Source: an uncultured Clostridia bacterium (GTDB taxonomy: Bacteria; Bacillota; Dehalobacteriia; UBA4068). Taken from it: DNA of 51,059 nucleotides. Each line of letters starts with the position of its first letter. Within the stretch, counting starts at the first letter, position 1. Location of the stretch: the NCBI GenBank assembly GCA_944390945.1, contig CALXRV010000048.1, positions 1 to 51,059 of the forward strand, read 5' to 3'. A program made the translations under genes and the position numbers. This document shows, piece by piece, positions 16,009 to 24,665 of the stretch. The notes under the pieces are model-generated. The model was not told where the DNA came from, did no database searches, and was given only the letters and a program-made list of their open reading frames with translations.

Positions 16009-17247
16009 CTATTTGCTCGCCGCCTTTGCTTTCCGCATACGCTCCAATTTAGAGACCCAAAGCGTGCAGGTAGCATCACCGGTAATATTGAGCGCGGTGC
16101 GCCCCATATCAAAAAGTTTATCCACGCCGGCAATGATGGCAATACCTTCCACCGGAATACCAATAGAAGTGAGCACCATGGCCAGCATCACCAACCCGGC
16201 GCCGGAAACGCCCGCCGTGCCCACCGAAGCCAGCGTCGCCGTCAGCACCACCGTCAGCATATCGCTTGCACTCAAGCTGATCCCATAGCAGGCGGCGATA
16301 AACACCGTTGCCACGCCCTGGTAAATCGCGGTACCATCCATATTGATGGTAGCGCCCAGCGGCAGAACAAATGAACTGATTTCCGGCTCCGCACCCATCC
16401 GGTTGCAGCATTCCATATTGACCGGCAGGGTAGCATTGGAAGAAGTCGTGGTAAACGCGCAGATAAAAGCAGGATAGATTCCTTTGGCAAAAGCTATTGG
16501 ATTCATCCCGCTCAGCAGACGGACGCTAAGTCCATAGACGACGGCCAGATGGATAAAATAGGCAAGATAAGCTATGCCAATCACCAGCGCCAGCGTACCC
16601 ACAACAGAGGCACCGTTTACCGCAACCACATTCGCCATCAGGCAAAAAACACCGATCGGGGTGATGCGGATAATCATCATCATGATCTGCATCACCACTG
16701 CATTCATCTCGCTGACAAGAGTACCAATCCGCTGCCCCCGTTCCCCGGCAGCCAGAATGCCGGCGCCGAAAAGAATTGCAATCACGATCACCGGCAGCAT
16801 ATCCGCGCTAACCATCGGCGCAAAAAGATTGTCCGGGAAAATATCGATGATCACATCCATAATACCTGGCGCTTCCGCAGCAACATATTCCAGCCCTGCC
16901 AGCTCAGCACTGGGAAGAGGAGAAAACATGCCCCGAAAAAGATTAACGGTCATCAGGCCGATAGCCACAGCCAGCGCCGTGGTGAATAGGTAATAGATAA
17001 ATGTCCGGACGCCCACATTGCCAACCCGCTTGAGATCCTGCAGCGAAATGACCCCGTCAATGATGGAAAACAGAACAACCGGCACCACCAGGAATTTTAA
17101 AAGATTGATATAGATCGTCCCCAGCGGCATAATCCAGGTGGTAACGAATTCAGGCGCTGGCAGGAAAGCAAGACCGGTAAGGATACCGGCAATCATGCCA
17201 ATAAAGATCCACGCTGAAAGCGAAAGCCTGCGTTTATGTTTTTCCAT
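16009..17247 (-). CDS. dicarboxylate/amino acid:cation symporter (DAACS family)
   Basis: A 412-residue transporter of the GltP/DctA/SstT superfamily, which takes up glutamate, C4-dicarboxylates or neutral amino acids with sodium or protons. Signatures are TTSSNATLPVNMECC (serine-rich hairpin region) and LGATINMDGTAIYQG (the NMDGT substrate and sodium site), with eight or so helices. The ATG at 17247 follows AAGGGG. It is co-oriented with birA and the mad operon, and no MadL/MadM malonate carrier is seen in the window. Malonate or another dicarboxylate is therefore a plausible substrate, but glutamate cannot be excluded. Confidence 0.9.
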   Translation of the reverse strand: MEKHKRRLSLSAWIFIGMIAGILTGLAFLPAPEFVTTWIMPLGTIYINLLKFLVVPVVLFSIIDGVISLQDLKRVGNVGVRTFIYYLFTTALAVAIGLMTVNLFRGMFSPLPSAELAGLEYVAAEAPGIMDVIIDIFPDNLFAPMVSADMLPVIVIAILFGAGILAAGERGQRIGTLVSEMNAVVMQIMMMIIRITPIGVFCLMANVVAVNGASVVGTLALVIGIAYLAYFIHLAVVYGLSVRLLSGMNPIAFAKGIYPAFICAFTTTSSNATLPVNMECCNRMGAEPEISSFVLPLGATINMDGTAIYQGVATVFIAACYGISLSASDMLTVVLTATLASVGTAGVSGAGLVMLAMVLTSIGIPVEGIAIIAGVDKLFDMGRTALNITGDATCTLWVSKLERMRKAKAASK

Positions 17248-17372
17248 TCTCTGCCCCTTTTCCCCTTGCTCAACACCGGATACATTAGCAACCCGCCGCC
17301 ATTTTAGCACGTTTTATTTTTTTGTCAATAAATTGTTCTGCTTTCTCGTCAATGTTTTCTCTTCAATAAATC

Positions 17373-17406
17373 AAAAAGATCTGAAACCAAAGTTTCAGAT
17401 CTTTTT
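17373..17406. terminator. bidirectional terminator behind tRNA-Leu
   Basis: A perfect 15-bp stem (AAAAAGATCTGAAAC / GTTTCAGATCTTTTT) with a CAAA loop. It directly follows the tRNA 3' end on the minus strand. Confidence 0.92.
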
Positions 17407-17494
17407 TGGTGCGGCAGAAGGGACTTGAACCCCCACCCTGGCAATCAGGACTAGAACCTGAATCTAGCGCGTCTGCCAATTCCGCCACTGCCGC
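17407..17494 (-). tRNA. tRNA-Leu (anticodon CAG)
   Basis: The minus strand folds into a class II tRNA. Acceptor arms are GCGGCAG/CTGCCGC followed by A and an encoded CCA. The anticodon stem CTAGA/TCTAG encloses the loop TTCAGGT, anticodon CAG. There is a long variable arm and the T-arm GGGGGTTCAAGTCCC. It reads CUG codons. A consensus-like promoter lies upstream and a strong terminator downstream. Confidence 0.97.
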
Positions 17495-17508
17495 GCACCG
17501 CAGGTATT

Positions 17509-17537
17509 AATATAACACACACGGTTCAAGAATGCAA
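17509..17537 (-). promoter_or_regulatory. promoter of tRNA-Leu
   Basis: TTGCAT (17532-17537) and TATATT (17509-17514) on the minus strand are 17 nt apart, about 15 nt before the mature tRNA 5' end. Confidence 0.65.
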
Positions 17538-17579
17538 GAGGAAATCCCCTAAAAATGAAAATTTTATTTCCGTACCAAA

Positions 17580-18926
17580 TTATTCTTTGGCTGCATCTTC
17601 TCCGCCCTCAGGCGGCAGTTTAGAGACGAGCGCCCATTCCACCCGGCGGTCCACCATACTTTCCACTTTGATATGCAGGCCGTAGGCGTCCAGTTCCGGC
17701 TGGCTGCCATCCGCCGGGATCTCAGAGAGGCCACTGAAGATCATGCCGCCCACCGTATCAAACTCATCTTCGATTTCCTCCGGCTGGGACACCCCCAGCC
17801 GCTCGAAAAAGAGGTCGATCTCCATTCCGCCGGATACGCGCCACAGGTTTTCTTCCAGCTGCACGATCTCCTCAGTATCCGGCTGATCGAATTCATCATA
17901 AATATTGCCGACGATCTCTTCCAACAGATCCTCCAGGGTGACCAGGCCGCTGGTACCGCCGTATTCATCGACGACGATCGCCATATGCTCCTTTTTCCGC
18001 TGCATATCGCGGAACAGAACATCTGCCGAAACCTGCTCCGGCACGAAATAGACCGGGGCCAGCAGTTCAGCCAGAGGCTTTGGCTGCTCGCTGTTCATGT
18101 TCAGCAGATACTGCCGCGTCCGCAGCAAGCCGACAACGTCATCAATATCGTCACCGCAGACCGGGAAACGGGAAAGTCCGCTTTCCGTGATCCGCTGCAG
18201 GATATCCTCCGGCGTATCGTCCATCCAAATGACGACCATATCCTTGCGGTGAACCATCACGTCCTCTGCCGTAATGTTATTGAATTCGAAGATGTTTTCG
18301 ATCATCTCCTTTTCTTCCTGCTGGATGGCTCCCTTTTCCTCACCGATATCGACCATCATACGGATCTCTTCTTCTGAGACTTCCTCCTGGGTTTCATTCG
18401 GGTCCACACGCAACAGGCGCAACACACCATTCGTCGAAGCCGCGAGCAAGCGCACCACCGGACGGAAGATCACACTGGCACCAAGCACCACGCCGGAAGT
18501 AATACGGGTTACCGCTTCGGTGCGGGCCATGGCCAGACGCTTCGGCACCAGTTCGCCCAGAATCAGCGTAAAATAGGAAAGAATAAACGTAATCAGCACC
18601 AGGCTGACCGTATTGAGCACGCTGAAAGAAATCTGCCAGCCCTGATCTTCGACCAGCCAGTTGACCAGCCGGTCGGTAAAGGTATCCGCCGCATAGGCAG
18701 AAGCCAGAAAACCGGCCAGCGTAATCGCGATCTGGATCGTGGACAGGAACTGCGTGGGATTTTCGACCAGCTTCAGCAGCTTGCGCGCAGACTTATCCCC
18801 TGCCTCTGCCTCGCGCCGAACCTTGTTTTCGTTCAGCGAGATGACGGCGATCTCCGATGCGGCAAAGAACGCGTTGACAAAGATCAGGATGATAACGATG
18901 GCGAGCTGTAGCCCAATGGACTCCAA
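17580..18926 (-). CDS. CNNM/CorC (HlyC/CorC) family CBS-domain membrane protein
   Basis: The product has 448 residues: an N-terminal CNNM (DUF21) membrane domain with three to four helices (about 5-185, containing [18 protein letters not shown] and [10 protein letters not shown]), two CBS domains (about 205-330) and a C-terminal CorC_HlyC domain (about 345-430). The family is linked to magnesium/cobalt efflux and divalent ion balance. The start is a TTG at 18926, chosen because AAGGAGG stands 8 nt upstream; a TTG 36 nt further upstream lacks such a site. No terminator separates it from the tRNA-Leu downstream, so read-through is possible. Confidence 0.92.
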   Translation of the reverse strand: MESIGLQLAIVIILIFVNAFFAASEIAVISLNENKVRREAEAGDKSARKLLKLVENPTQFLSTIQIAITLAGFLASAYAADTFTDRLVNWLVEDQGWQISFSVLNTVSLVLITFILSYFTLILGELVPKRLAMARTEAVTRITSGVVLGASVIFRPVVRLLAASTNGVLRLLRVDPNETQEEVSEEEIRMMVDIGEEKGAIQQEEKEMIENIFEFNNITAEDVMVHRKDMVVIWMDDTPEDILQRITESGLSRFPVCGDDIDDVVGLLRTRQYLLNMNSEQPKPLAELLAPVYFVPEQVSADVLFRDMQRKKEHMAIVVDEYGGTSGLVTLEDLLEEIVGNIYDEFDQPDTEEIVQLEENLWRVSGGMEIDLFFERLGVSQPEEIEDEFDTVGGMIFSGLSEIPADGSQPELDAYGLHIKVESMVDRRVEWALVSKLPPEGGEDAAKE

Positions 18927-19197
18927 GGAAAATTCCTCCTTCTTTTGTTTGCGCTTTTCCAAGCTGTGGCCAAAACAGCAAAAAAAGCATACCAGACCAG
19001 CCAGATATGGCGATCTGCTATGCTATCTCCCGATGGATATTGTCGCCGAAATTGCCGGCGTGATCAGGGTCTGCTTCGTCCATGCTTGCGCAATTAACCT
19101 CTCTGAGAATATGGAAACATTCTACCAGATTTTCCACATGATGTCAAGCATATGCCCGCCCGGCTGGAAATGCCGCTGCCTGGGGTGCAGCATGCGC

Positions 19198-20433
19198 TTA
19201 TGCTGCTACATCCTTTACGCCGTACAATGGCAGTCGCGAACGCATCAACAGCAGCCAGGCGACTGTCTGCAGCGTGGCCAGGCCAACGATCCAACTGCCC
19301 AGCGCAGCGGCAAGCGAACCGCTGCCTGCCCCAACCAGTACCATACCGATGCTTCCCATCACGGTAAAGGTGGCATTGATCAGTGCCGAAGCAGAGCCGC
19401 TGTCGCCTTTAACCTGGTCGAGCAGGATATTGGTGGCAAAAGGACGAGTCATCGTATTGACCAGCGAAAAAGGCATGAAACAAAAGAGGAACAGCCAGGG
19501 CGAACGCCGGCCGAGAAGCACCACCAGCAGCCCGGCGACAAAGGCAACGGCAAACAGACCATGCGCCACTACACGCTTGGGCCGGTCTGCCAGCAAGCGT
19601 ACATAAAGCCAGGGGGCAACCAGAGAAAGACAAGCATTGGCAGCGAAAAAGTAACTGTACGACTGTTCGCTCAGGCCAAAGGAGCTGACATATATATAAG
19701 AAGAATTCGCAATATATCCCATGAAGGCCATGCTGGTGCAGGCGAAGATCAGGGCGGTAGCGAGAAAGCCGCGATTGCGCGCCACGACAAACATGCGGCT
19801 ATAGGAAACAGCCAGCGCACCATGTACGCGTTCTTCCTCCGGCAGCGTATCCCGGTAGAGCAAGGTCAACACCAAACAAAGGCAACCCATGCCGGACAAC
19901 ACAAGAAATGTACTGCGCCAATCGGAAAAACGCAGGATCAGCGCACCCAACATCGGCGCCAACATCGGCGCCAGACCAGCCATCGACTGCACCAGCGCCA
20001 AGATGCGCAAGCGTTTCTTGCCCGCATAGCAGTCTTTGACGATCGCCATCGCCGTCGCCGTGATCGCGCCCGCACCGATGCCCTGCAGGCTGCGCGCCAG
20101 GATCATCACCTGCACGCCCGGCGCCAACGCGCAGCTGAGCGAAGCCAGCACATAGAGCGTACTGCCCGCCAGCAAAATCGACCGGCGACCAAAACGGTCG
20201 GAAAGCGGGCCCCAAAAGAGGATGCCCAATGCATAAAAAAAGAAAAAGGAAGACAACGTCATATTGACGAGCGTTGCAGTGGTCTGAAAGTTCTCCTGCA
20301 TTGCCGGCAGCGCCGGCAGATACATATCTGTAGAAAGCGGGATAAACATGTTGGTCAGCACCAGAAATGCCACCAGACCACGACTGCCAAGCCTGGTTTG
20401 GCGGGCAACGGCATCCCCTGTCGATCTCTGCAT
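19198..20433 (-). CDS. Bcr/CflA-type MFS drug exporter
   Basis: A 411-residue major facilitator with 12 helices. The Bcr/CflA marks are LSTDMYLPALPAM in helix 1, WGPLSDRFGRRSILLAG (motif A) and ARSLQGIGAGA (helix 4, motif B region). The family exports drugs such as bicyclomycin, sulfonamides or chloramphenicol, and sometimes cysteine, by proton antiport. Three consecutive ATG codons (20439, 20436, 20433) follow GGGGGG; the third has the best spacing. An octanucleotide repeat lies about 95 nt upstream. It is divergent from cysE, so cysteine export is a possible but unproven link. Confidence 0.88.
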   Translation of the reverse strand: MQRSTGDAVARQTRLGSRGLVAFLVLTNMFIPLSTDMYLPALPAMQENFQTTATLVNMTLSSFFFFYALGILFWGPLSDRFGRRSILLAGSTLYVLASLSCALAPGVQVMILARSLQGIGAGAITATAMAIVKDCYAGKKRLRILALVQSMAGLAPMLAPMLGALILRFSDWRSTFLVLSGMGCLCLVLTLLYRDTLPEEERVHGALAVSYSRMFVVARNRGFLATALIFACTSMAFMGYIANSSYIYVSSFGLSEQSYSYFFAANACLSLVAPWLYVRLLADRPKRVVAHGLFAVAFVAGLLVVLLGRRSPWLFLFCFMPFSLVNTMTRPFATNILLDQVKGDSGSASALINATFTVMGSIGMVLVGAGSGSLAAALGSWIVGLATLQTVAWLLLMRSRLPLYGVKDVAA

Positions 20434-20526
20434 CATCATCCCCCCACAGATAGCCTTGGAACAAATAGCAAAACAGCACCGGCCTGCGCTGCCATACGCA
20501 GCCCCGGCTTCTGCAAAAACGAGCCG

Positions 20527-20566
20527 CCGGACAGCCGGACAGCCGGACAGCCGGACAGCCGGACAG
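20527..20566. repeat. octanucleotide tandem repeat, five perfect copies
   Basis: CCGGACAG occurs five times in a row between the divergent MFS and cysE genes. It lies in the probable promoter/leader of the MFS gene. Length changes by slipped-strand mispairing would alter spacing there. Confidence 0.95.
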
Positions 20567-20634
20567 CTTTCATTATACTGGATTTCGACAACAGCCGCAA
20601 GCAAAAGACATTGACAAAAATTTTCAGATCGGGA

Positions 20635-20663
20635 TTGCCTTTTTGCCGCAAAATGCGTATAAT
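20635..20663 (+). promoter_or_regulatory. promoter of cysE
   Basis: TTGCCT (20635-20640) and TATAAT (20658-20663) are 17 nt apart, about 38 nt before the cysE ATG. A TTGACA at 20611 has no matching -10. No T-box leader is present. Confidence 0.75.
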
Positions 20664-20700
20664 AAAACGATACTGAAACCCTAGTATGGAGGTAAGGATT

Positions 20701-21360
20701 ATGTCGTTATGGACGGATGCCAAAAACATGGCGGCCAAAGACCCGGCAGCAAAAAGCACCCTGCAGGTGATCCTGCTCTATTCCGGCTGGCATGCGCTGC
20801 TCTGGTACCGGCCCGCCCATTTTTTCCATCGCCACCGTCTTTTTTTTCTGGCGCGTCTCTTTTCCCAGCTGGGCCGGTTCTTCACCGGCATTGAGATCCA
20901 CCCCGGCGCCAAGATCGGCAACGGCCTGTTCATTGACCATGGCATGGGCATCGTCATCGGCGAAACAGCGGAGATCGGGGATAACTGCACGATTTACCAC
21001 GGCGTGACCCTGGGCGGCACCGGCAAGGAGAGCGGGAAACGGCATCCAACCATCGGCAACAATGTGCTGATCGGCGCAGGCGCAAAGGTGCTCGGTCCAA
21101 TCCGTGTCGGCGACAATGCGATGATCGGCGCCAATTCCGTCGTGCTGCGCGATATCCCGCCGGAAACCACGGTAACCGGTATTCCCGGCCGCATGGTACG
21201 GCAGCAGCAGCGCCGCGTGCCTTCCAGCGACCTGGATCAGATCCACCTGCCGGATCCGGTGATGCAGGAATTCCTGCGCATCCATGATGCGCTCGATAAA
21301 CTCGCCGCACGCTGTGATACGCTGGAACATCCCGCGCAACCAGACCGCCGGCCGGCCTGA
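20701..21360 (+). CDS. cysE: serine O-acetyltransferase
   Basis: A 219-residue enzyme making O-acetylserine from serine and acetyl-CoA, the first step of cysteine synthesis. The left-handed beta-helix hexapeptide region is clear ([59 protein letters not shown]), with the catalytic-type DHG...GETA motifs. It is the short bacillary form, lacking the long N-terminal helical domain of E. coli CysE. The ATG at 20701 follows GGAGG and AAGGA. The C-terminal tail is charged and may be where cysteine feedback acts. Confidence 0.95.
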   Translation: MSLWTDAKNMAAKDPAAKSTLQVILLYSGWHALLWYRPAHFFHRHRLFFLARLFSQLGRFFTGIEIHPGAKIGNGLFIDHGMGIVIGETAEIGDNCTIYHGVTLGGTGKESGKRHPTIGNNVLIGAGAKVLGPIRVGDNAMIGANSVVLRDIPPETTVTGIPGRMVRQQQRRVPSSDLDQIHLPDPVMQEFLRIHDALDKLAARCDTLEHPAQPDRRPA

Positions 21361-21462
21361 TACAGCAGCCGGGGCGCACCAGGCCCATTGCAGGGATATG
21401 CCGGCTGCGCGGGATATGGCGGACAGCGCCAGACAGCCCCGCGGCCATATCCAGAAAAATGC

Positions 21463-21491
21463 TTGTCGATCTGCCGTGGACTTGCTATACT
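21463..21491 (+). promoter_or_regulatory. promoter of thyA-folA
   Basis: TTGTCG (21463-21468) and TATACT (21486-21491) are 17 nt apart, about 45 nt before the thyA start codon. Confidence 0.7.
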
Positions 21492-21536
21492 GAAGACAGA
21501 ATGACCGCCTGCGCCACAGGCAACGGAGGAATTGCG

Positions 21537-22367
21537 ATGAGCTATGCGGATGAAGTTTTTCGCGCCAACTGCAGCATGATCCTGCAGCACGGCGTCTGGG
21601 ATACCGGTCATGCGGTACGGCCGCACTGGCCGGATGGCGCGCCGGCGCACACGGTAAAATGCTTTGGACTGGTCAACCGCTATGATCTGCGGCAGGAATT
21701 CCCCCTGCTCACCCTGCGGCGAACGAATTTTTCCGCTGCGGTGGACGAAATCCTCTGGATTTGGCAGAAGAAATCCAACCGCATCCAGGATCTGAACAGC
21801 CATATCTGGGATGCCTGGGCGGATGAAGACGGCACCATTGGCAAGGCTTACGGCTATCAGCTGGGGGTGAAACACCGCTTCCCAGAGGGCGAGATGGATC
21901 AGGTGGATCTGCTGCTGCATCTGCTGCGGCATGACCCGCTCTCCCGCCGCATGGTCAGCAATCTCTTTGTCCACAGCGATTTGGCCGAAATGCGGCTTTA
22001 TCCCTGCGCTTACAGTCTGACGCTCAATGTCAGTGGCAATACGCTGAATGCCATCCTCAACCAACGCAGCGCGGATATGCTCACCGCCAACAACTGGAAT
22101 GTCAGTCAGTATGCGGCATTGCTGATGATGTTCGCGGCTGCTGCCGGCCTGCAGGCCGGCGAGCTGGTGCATGTGATTGCGGATGCGCATATCTACGACC
22201 GTCATTTGCCGCTGGTGGAGGCGCTGTTGCAGCAGGAGGGATTTCCTGCGCCACAGGTGCGGCTGGACCCGGCGCAAACCGATTTTTATGCGGTGCGCGT
22301 GGAGGATTTTCAGGTCAGCGACTACCGTTATCATCCCTTCCCGCATAAGATCCCGGTTGCGATCTAG
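21537..22367 (+). CDS. thyA: thymidylate synthase (ThyA)
   Basis: A 276-residue enzyme that methylates dUMP to dTMP with methylenetetrahydrofolate. It resembles the Bacillus ThyA subgroup: LLTLRRTNFSAAVDEILWIW, NSHIWDAWADEDGTIGKAYG and DQVDLLLHLL. The catalytic cysteine is Cys157 in LYPCAYS, followed by LNQRSADMLTANNWNVSQYA, where the usual LGxPFN is changed to TANNWN. The ATG at 21537 follows GGAGGA; longer upstream frames are not supported. It is followed 69 nt later by folA, which recycles the dihydrofolate it produces. Confidence 0.95.
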   Translation: MSYADEVFRANCSMILQHGVWDTGHAVRPHWPDGAPAHTVKCFGLVNRYDLRQEFPLLTLRRTNFSAAVDEILWIWQKKSNRIQDLNSHIWDAWADEDGTIGKAYGYQLGVKHRFPEGEMDQVDLLLHLLRHDPLSRRMVSNLFVHSDLAEMRLYPCAYSLTLNVSGNTLNAILNQRSADMLTANNWNVSQYAALLMMFAAAAGLQAGELVHVIADAHIYDRHLPLVEALLQQEGFPAPQVRLDPAQTDFYAVRVEDFQVSDYRYHPFPHKIPVAI

Positions 22368-22436
22368 GCCGGCGCTGACCGGGCCAGTTGTCCGGGGCAG
22401 AAAAAAGAAGAACAGAAAGTGGACGAGGAACAGCAG

Positions 22437-22940
22437 ATGAATCTGATCGCATCCGTAGACGAAAACTGGGGCATTGGCGCGGACGGCCAGCTGTTGGCGC
22501 GCGTGCCGGCGGATATGCGCCAATTCCGGCAGCATACGCTGCATCATGTCGTTGTACTGGGGCGGCTGACCCTGGCGACCTTCCCGCATGCCGCGCCGCT
22601 GCCGGAGCGTACCAATATCATTCTCAGCCGGGACCCGGCCTTTGCCTGCCCAGACGCATATGTCGCCCATTCGCAGGAAGAATTGTTTGCTCTGCTGCAC
22701 GGCTATGCAGATGACGAGATCTATGTGATCGGCGGCGCCAGCGTTTACCGTCAGCTGCTGCCGTATTGCCGCCGTGCCTATCTCACCCGCTTTCATGCCG
22801 TCTATGCGGCGGACCGTTTTCTGCCGAACCTGGATGCGGCGGCTGCCTGGCAACTGACCGCATGCAGCGAACGCATGCGCCATGCGGGCTTGGACTTCAC
22901 CTTCCTTACCTATGAAAACAGCCGTCCGCTTGCCTATTGA
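22437..22940 (+). CDS. folA: dihydrofolate reductase
   Basis: A 167-residue enzyme reducing dihydrofolate with NADPH. It shows IASVDENWGIGADGQLL, the GR.T NADPH site (VVLGRLTLATFP, with Leu where Lys or Arg is usual), NIILSRD and the EIYVIGGASVYRQLLP motif. The ATG at 22437 is preceded by GAGG; a GTG 18 nt upstream is an alternative. It is in an operon with thyA, its metabolic partner, and is followed by a strong terminator. Confidence 0.94.
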   Translation: MNLIASVDENWGIGADGQLLARVPADMRQFRQHTLHHVVVLGRLTLATFPHAAPLPERTNIILSRDPAFACPDAYVAHSQEELFALLHGYADDEIYVIGGASVYRQLLPYCRRAYLTRFHAVYAADRFLPNLDAAAAWQLTACSERMRHAGLDFTFLTYENSRPLAY

Positions 22941-23017
22941 ACGGCAACATGCCGGCACAGCGCGCGGCAAATGCGCAGCGAAGTGCGAAACGGCCAAATG
23001 ATAACGATAACCCAAAT

Positions 23018-23053
23018 AAAAGGAAAGGCAGAATGATTCTGCCTTTCCTTTTT
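23018..23053. terminator. bidirectional terminator between folA and the aminotransferase gene
   Basis: A perfect 16-bp stem (AAAAGGAAAGGCAGAA / TTCTGCCTTTCCTTTT) with a TGA loop and T-rich ends on both strands. Confidence 0.93.
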
Positions 23054-23241
23054 GCTTTGCTTTGACAGATGTTTTTCCGACAGCCTTCCGCAGCGTCTTT
23101 CCCCGGCATTGTCGCCGATTTTTCTGCAGCCGTCACAGCGGATGGCCGCCGTGCAGCAAGCAGCGCCAGCAGAAAACCAGGCTAAAAGCAGGTATACCGC
23201 AAATGCTGTGCGGCATACGGCAAAGAAGGCCTGGGCGCCGC

Positions 23242-24417
23242 TCAGACCGCGATACACTGCTCGCGCAGCTTAGCACAAAAGGCAGCGATGCGATCGAAAG
23301 CCTCTTTCAGCGTATCCATGCTGTAGGCATAGGAGATGCGGATAAAACCTTCGCCGCCCTCGCCAAAGGCCGGGCCGGGGATCACCGCCACACGCCCCTC
23401 GTCGCGCAGTCGGGCGCAGAATTCCGCGCTGGAAAGTCCGGTATGGCGAATGCTGGGGAAAACATAAAACGCGCCGCCAGGCCGCACGCAGGGCAGGCCG
23501 ATCTCCTCCAACCGCTGCATCACATAATGCAGGCGGCGGTCATATTCCGCAACCATCCGCTCCACATCATCGCTGCACTGACGCAGGCCGGCCAACGCGG
23601 CATACTGCGCGATGCCGGAAGCACACATCACCGCGATCGAATGCATTTTCGCCGCCGGCGCCAACAGCTCGCGCGGCGCGCACATATAGCCAATGCGCCA
23701 ACCGGTCATGGCATACATCTTGGAAAATCCGGAAATCAGCAGCGTGCGCTCACGCATATCCGGCTGCTCCAAAATGCTGTGATGCCGGTCATGATAGCAG
23801 AGCTCGGCATAGATCTCATCCGTGACCACCATCACATTCGTATCGCGCAGCACATCGGCAATGGCGGCAAAATCCGCCGGGCTGAGCGTAACGCCGGTCG
23901 GATTATCCGGTGAAGTCAGCACAAGCATCTTTGTCTGCGGGGTAATCGCAGCCGCCAGCGCCTCCGGTCGCAGGCGGAAGCCGTCTTCTGCCCGCTTGAC
24001 CACCGGCACCACCGTGCCGCCAGCCATACGGATGGCAGGGTCGTAGCAGGAAAAAGCGGGTGTAGGCAGGATGACTTCATCACCTGGTTCGACAAAAGCG
24101 CGCATCACGCTATCCAGCGCCAGCGAGCCGCCGACCGTGATGCAGATCTCCTGCGGCGCATAGCTGTAGCCGAACTTGTCGCGCAGATAATGCGACATTT
24201 CCTGCCGCAGCTGGGGAATACCCTCGGAAGGGGGATAGGAGGTCTTGCCATGCGTGATTGCTGCCACGCCAGCCTCCCCCGCTTTCCTTGGTGTATGAAA
24301 GTCCGGTTCGCCGATGCCGAGCGAGATCACGCCCGGTGCCAGATTGAAAAACTCCTCGATGGCCAACGGCTGGATCGCAGTCTGTCTGGAAGACTGCACC
24401 TTACTACAATCAAACAT
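23242..24417 (-). CDS. class I/II pyridoxal-phosphate aminotransferase
   Basis: A 391-residue fold-type I aminotransferase of the AspC/PatA/AraT group, probably acting on aromatic amino acids, aspartate or N-acetyl-diaminopimelate; the exact substrate cannot be read from the sequence. Visible are GIGEPDF at the N-terminus, LVLTSPDNPTGV, DEIYAEL with the cofactor aspartate just before it (VVTDEIY), the Schiff-base Lys233 in SGFSKMYAMTGWRIGY, and the C-terminal arginine in GFIRISYA. The ATG follows AAGGAGG. It is divergent from the antiporter gene and has its own promoter. Confidence 0.92.
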   Translation of the reverse strand: MFDCSKVQSSRQTAIQPLAIEEFFNLAPGVISLGIGEPDFHTPRKAGEAGVAAITHGKTSYPPSEGIPQLRQEMSHYLRDKFGYSYAPQEICITVGGSLALDSVMRAFVEPGDEVILPTPAFSCYDPAIRMAGGTVVPVVKRAEDGFRLRPEALAAAITPQTKMLVLTSPDNPTGVTLSPADFAAIADVLRDTNVMVVTDEIYAELCYHDRHHSILEQPDMRERTLLISGFSKMYAMTGWRIGYMCAPRELLAPAAKMHSIAVMCASGIAQYAALAGLRQCSDDVERMVAEYDRRLHYVMQRLEEIGLPCVRPGGAFYVFPSIRHTGLSSAEFCARLRDEGRVAVIPGPAFGEGGEGFIRISYAYSMDTLKEAFDRIAAFCAKLREQCIAV

Positions 24418-24488
24418 GTGACAACCTCCTTCTTTACAAATTTATATCGGACAGCCGCCAGACGGCGGCAAAACCGTATATGCTGAAT

Positions 24489-24517
24489 AGTATAACGAAT
24501 CCGGCAGTAAAAGTAAA
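24489..24517 (-). promoter_or_regulatory. promoter of the aminotransferase gene
   Basis: TTTACT (24512-24517) and TATACT (24489-24494) on the minus strand are 17 nt apart. The short leader contains a GCCGCC/GGCGGC hairpin without a T tract. Confidence 0.65.
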
Positions 24518-24665
24518 GCAAAAATTTACAAAAAGCAGGATTTTACTTCTACCGGCAAGAACCAAGTTATGGCGTAGATCCGCATTTTATTCGGCAGCCA
24601 TGGAAAATACTTGACGGCGGGCCGCGGCAGCGCAGCCTGCGATATCATCGACTGGAGGCGACGGA

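Noticed and set aside
20611-20616. TTGACA as -35 of cysE
   Set aside because: No -10 at suitable spacing; the TTGCCT/TATAAT pair at 20635-20663 fits better.
18739-20676. 645-residue plus-strand open frame
   Set aside because: It is antisense to the CorC-like and MFS genes and crosses the octanucleotide repeat; no start signal.
21237-23015. 592-residue minus-strand open frame
   Set aside because: It is antisense to thyA and folA, which have full family motifs.
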